Source of the DNA: Chara braunii
Lineage: Eukaryota > Streptophyta > Charophyceae > Charales > Characeae
Direction: 5' to 3'
Assembly: GCA_003427395.1 (NCBI GenBank)
Contig: BFEA01000248.1
Span: 1,289,954-1,342,348 of the forward strand
DNA length: 52,395 nucleotides
In this document: piece after piece, positions 49,818 to 52,395 of the stretch
How the letters are laid out: every line of letters begins with the position of its first letter
Position numbering within the stretch: the first letter of the stretch is position 1
Position numbers and translations under genes: made by a program
Notes under the pieces: model-generated
Told to the model about the DNA's origin: nothing
Databases searched by the model: none
What the model saw: the letters and a program-made list of their open reading frames with translations, nothing else

Positions 49818-51230
49818 CGTGTCAGTTCTAACATTAGTAAGGCGAGCTGGCGAGAGGAAGACCCGCGAACCGATCTAACCGGTTGAGTCCTCCGGTTACC
49901 CGACAAAGGTCTGCCGAAACTCAACCAGGGGTACCCATGGCTGATGCACCTCCTCGGCTGATGGTGAGCATCCCCGCCACCTTCCCATTTTACCCCAATC
50001 ATACCCATCCCGAGGCATGGCTTGAGGCCGTACAAGCTCAGGGATATGCCGCAGAGGACCTCCCTCGCGTCATCACCCTGCTTCTCCGAAACACCGCTCA
50101 TGATTGGCTTAGAAGACATACGTGGGTAGATTGGGAAACCTTCAAAAGAGCGTTCCTAGCACGATTCGAGGAAGTTAGTGAGGATACTGCATGGTTCGTA
50201 TTGAAAACTCGACCGCATGAACCCAGAGAGTTACTACCCGATTTTGTGGACCGATTTCAAACCGCGCTCGACAAATCGTGGTGAGAAGAAAACGCTGCTC
50301 GAGATTTGTTCATCGATCATCTCCGTAACCCTGTGCTAAAAGCAAAGCTATAAAAGAAGATTCCCCCTAAAACAAACCAACTACCAGTCATCATCGCTAA
50401 AGCACTTGAGCTCGACTTGATGGATACACGCAAATACATAGGTCAGGGGGACGAAGACATCTCGGATACGATACAGGATGTCGCTGCTAAGCGCCGATCG
50501 TGGCTCAGAGCAGTGGGGTGATTCGACCCTCGCCCCGGTCACGACTATAAGGACAGACCTTCGTTGGATCCCTCCCCTTTCACATGTCTTCTGTCCCTCC
50601 CCTCCCTCCTAAGATGGTGCCTGTGAACACCGTCATGCCCCAGGCTGCGCCAATACCCATCACTAACCTGCATGTAGCCCTGATTTTTCATACCGCCACA
50701 GCTAAACAATCTGAGTGGATATACAATCTGATACAGATGCAGACTTCTCAGATGGATCGATTGGAATTTGGAACATATCATGACGAAACTGATAAAAGCT
50801 AATTCGATTTCTCCGCGTCCCGCTCCTCCTTCGTATCCCATACTGGCTGCCCCTCCTGCCCTGGCCAAGCACTTACAACTCAGAATCAGGTGGTCAATCC
50901 AGCAGGAAGAGTCAAATGCTACAACTGTAAGCAATCCAGATACTTTGCACGCGACTGCCCACTACCAAGGCGTAACCAGCCCCCACAGGCAGTTGCGCCT
51001 ATCGCCTTGAATCAGGGATGGGTGGCCGCACTATTAGAAGCTGAAAGAGAAAGGGAATGTGACCCTCCTCCTGCAGAGCCATCGACTGAACCCATCGCGT
51101 CCACTTCGGGATCATCTTCCGAAGCGATCGATGTTGTTGATCCTACAGAGTACCACCGACTAGCAGGATTGATCGGAGCAATCCGACCTGGCAAGGATGA
51201 ATTCGAATGGGTGGAGTGAGGATTAGAGCC
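49818..51230 (+). pseudogene. Fragment E: leader and gag
   Basis: GACACGTGTCAG and the following leader match the reverse complement of 21255-21140. Gag starts at ATG 49937 (MADAPPRLMVSIPATFPF) with LLLRNTAHDWLRRH, WETFKRAFLARFEE and LPDFVDRFQTALDK, then a stop at 50282 and several more. The zinc knuckle is CYNCKQSRYFARDC, with Tyr replacing the His. LTR and primer site are absent in front of the leader. Confidence 0.7.
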
Positions 51231-52040
51231 CGGTCCTCAATTTGGAACAGGGAAGATCGATGTGCTTCAGACGCTCAAACACTTGGATATCCGAGTCCCT
51301 GTCCCCGTGGGACATCTACTGATCATATCGGAAGCTGCGAATGACAGACTTTTTCAGCAATGCCAAAAAAATCAGAAACGTTTTACGTATCAACTCGTTC
51401 AGAAGATGCCGAGGAAAAAGAAGGACGATACGACATAAGTAAACCGTCCTCTATCGGAACCGATATCCACCGTGCCCGACGCACTGGAGACTGCTCGGGT
51501 TGCCACCATTTCATACGCCGAGAAAGACCACTTCGTTCGAGTGCGGAGTGCGATTGTGAGGTATAGGGAAAACCTTTCAATGCCCTTGTTGATACAGGAT
51601 CGTCTGCAGTAGCGATATCTTTGGACACCGTCCGAAAAACTAGACGATTGAATTCGATCCTTCCCTTACCCGGACGGGACAACTACGTCTCTGCCGCCGA
51701 AGAAAGGATGAACATAGTCGGGATTATTGAAAACGTAGTCGTTAAGGTAGGACGAGTACATGTCCTGGTCAACACATTAGTAATCGATGTACAGTCATAC
51801 TCGGTACTGCTGGGGTTGCCTTGGGCTATGGCTGTGGGCACACAAATACATTTTGACTCCAAGCAGCTTGTCCTTACGCATAGTGGAGGAAAGCCTCAAA
51901 CAATTCCGTTACGAGTTTCTACTCGATCACCAAGAAAGACCCCTGACCTCCCCCGAATAGGAATGATACAAGTCCCGAGCCCAGAAGAGTTGTCCAAAAG
52001 TAGTGACGAGGACCGACACCTATCCCAGGATGACGAGTAG
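51231..52040 (+). pseudogene. Fragment E: aspartic protease
   Basis: The frame carries ALVDTGSSAVAISLDTV with an intact DTG, NIVGIIENVVVKVGRVHVLV and YSVLLGLPWAMAVG. A TAG at about 51564 lies just before the active site. Compared with element II (DTR) the catalytic triad here is intact, but the frame is broken upstream. Confidence 0.7.
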
Positions 52041-52371
52041 TATGATGAGCGAGACTATGATGAACTGCTAGGTAGCATGCCTACTGAAAAGCAATGGAGT
52101 CAGTTAGTCGAGTTTTTCGGTCACGAAACTAAAGAAGAGCTTCGGATAAATCCGACTACTACTAGGACATTTGATCTGGATACAGAAGATAGCGAGACAG
52201 GCCCTGCGTCGCCTTTATCCCTGCGTGCACCAACAGAAACCCAGATTTCAGTAACATTTTTTATAGGAGAACCTATCTTGCAAGTTTCGGATATGGCTGA
52301 CTTCTTGGAACCCCCTCGAACCTTGTACGAGGGCGTGCTTTCCTTACGAGAAAAATACCAACAAATGGATG
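52041..52371 (+). pseudogene. Fragment E: protease-RT linker, cut at window end
   Basis: MPTEKQWSQLVEFFGHETKE, TTTRTFDLDTEDSETG, GEPILQVSDMADFLEPPR and REKYQQMD match 18455-19084 of element II up to QQMN. There the frame meets a poly-T tract. Confidence 0.65.
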
Positions 52372-52392
52372 TTTTTTTTTTTTTTTTTTTTT
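52372..52392 (-). other. Poly-T tract at window end
   Basis: T21 directly interrupts the linker coding sequence. It looks like the poly(A) end of a minus-strand LINE insertion that continues past the window. Confidence 0.5.
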
Positions 52393-52395
52393 GAA

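Overview
This is eukaryotic nuclear DNA from a repeat-dense, heterochromatin-like region, and no intact host gene was found. A plant-lineage (streptophyte) origin is inferred from three things: a plant-type LINE with a C-terminal RVT zinc-binding domain, Ty3/gypsy elements with an initiator-tRNA-Met-like primer site, and nested TIR elements that carry microsatellites. The sequence style reminds me of charophyte algae such as Chara, but that is only an impression.

Layout. (1) 1-506: minus-strand LINE 3' fragment. (2) 507-9794: an LTR (LTR-0) split by an ~8 kb minus-strand LINE (1328 to ~9400). The LINE has ORF1-like pieces, APE endonuclease, reverse transcriptase and zf-RVT, all decayed. (3) 9801-21272: Ty3/gypsy element II on the minus strand, bounded by LTR-A and LTR-B, with gag, protease, RT, RNase H, an integrase with an unusual PHD-like Cys/His module, and an accessory ORF region between integrase and the 3' LTR. 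TIR element TE-1 interrupts the accessory region. (4) 21273-38875: element I, a second gypsy copy sharing LTR-B. It lacks everything from gag to mid-integrase and is interrupted by TE-2 (N gap), by the 6.9 kb element D1, and by TE-3, which holds nested TE-4 and a second N gap. (5) 38876-42136: mostly unrecognised sequence with a 207 bp TTAA-flanked MITE and a GA microsatellite. (6) 42137 to ~48500: element D2, an inverted diverged copy of D1. (7) 48507-52395: a plus-strand gypsy fragment (E) in permuted order: RNase H and integrase N-half first, then leader, gag, protease and linker. A poly-T tract breaks it at the window end.

The most interesting system is the D family (D1 and D2). These are ~6.4-6.9 kb elements starting TG and ending CA, with no convincing coding sequence. 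They contain several tandem arrays. One consists of hairpins whose loop sequence is conserved while the stems change in a compensatory way from copy to copy. Another repeats consensus splice donors. D could be a giant LTR or a non-autonomous TIR element. Second is a family of microsatellite-bearing TIR elements (TE-1 to TE-3, perhaps TE-4) with a conserved internal hairpin and an element-specific palindromic end motif. Third is the gypsy accessory ORF conserved between two copies.

All coding regions show frameshifts, stops or lost catalytic residues, so nothing here looks autonomous. LTR and D2 boundaries are approximate, because they come from reading repeats against each other by eye.
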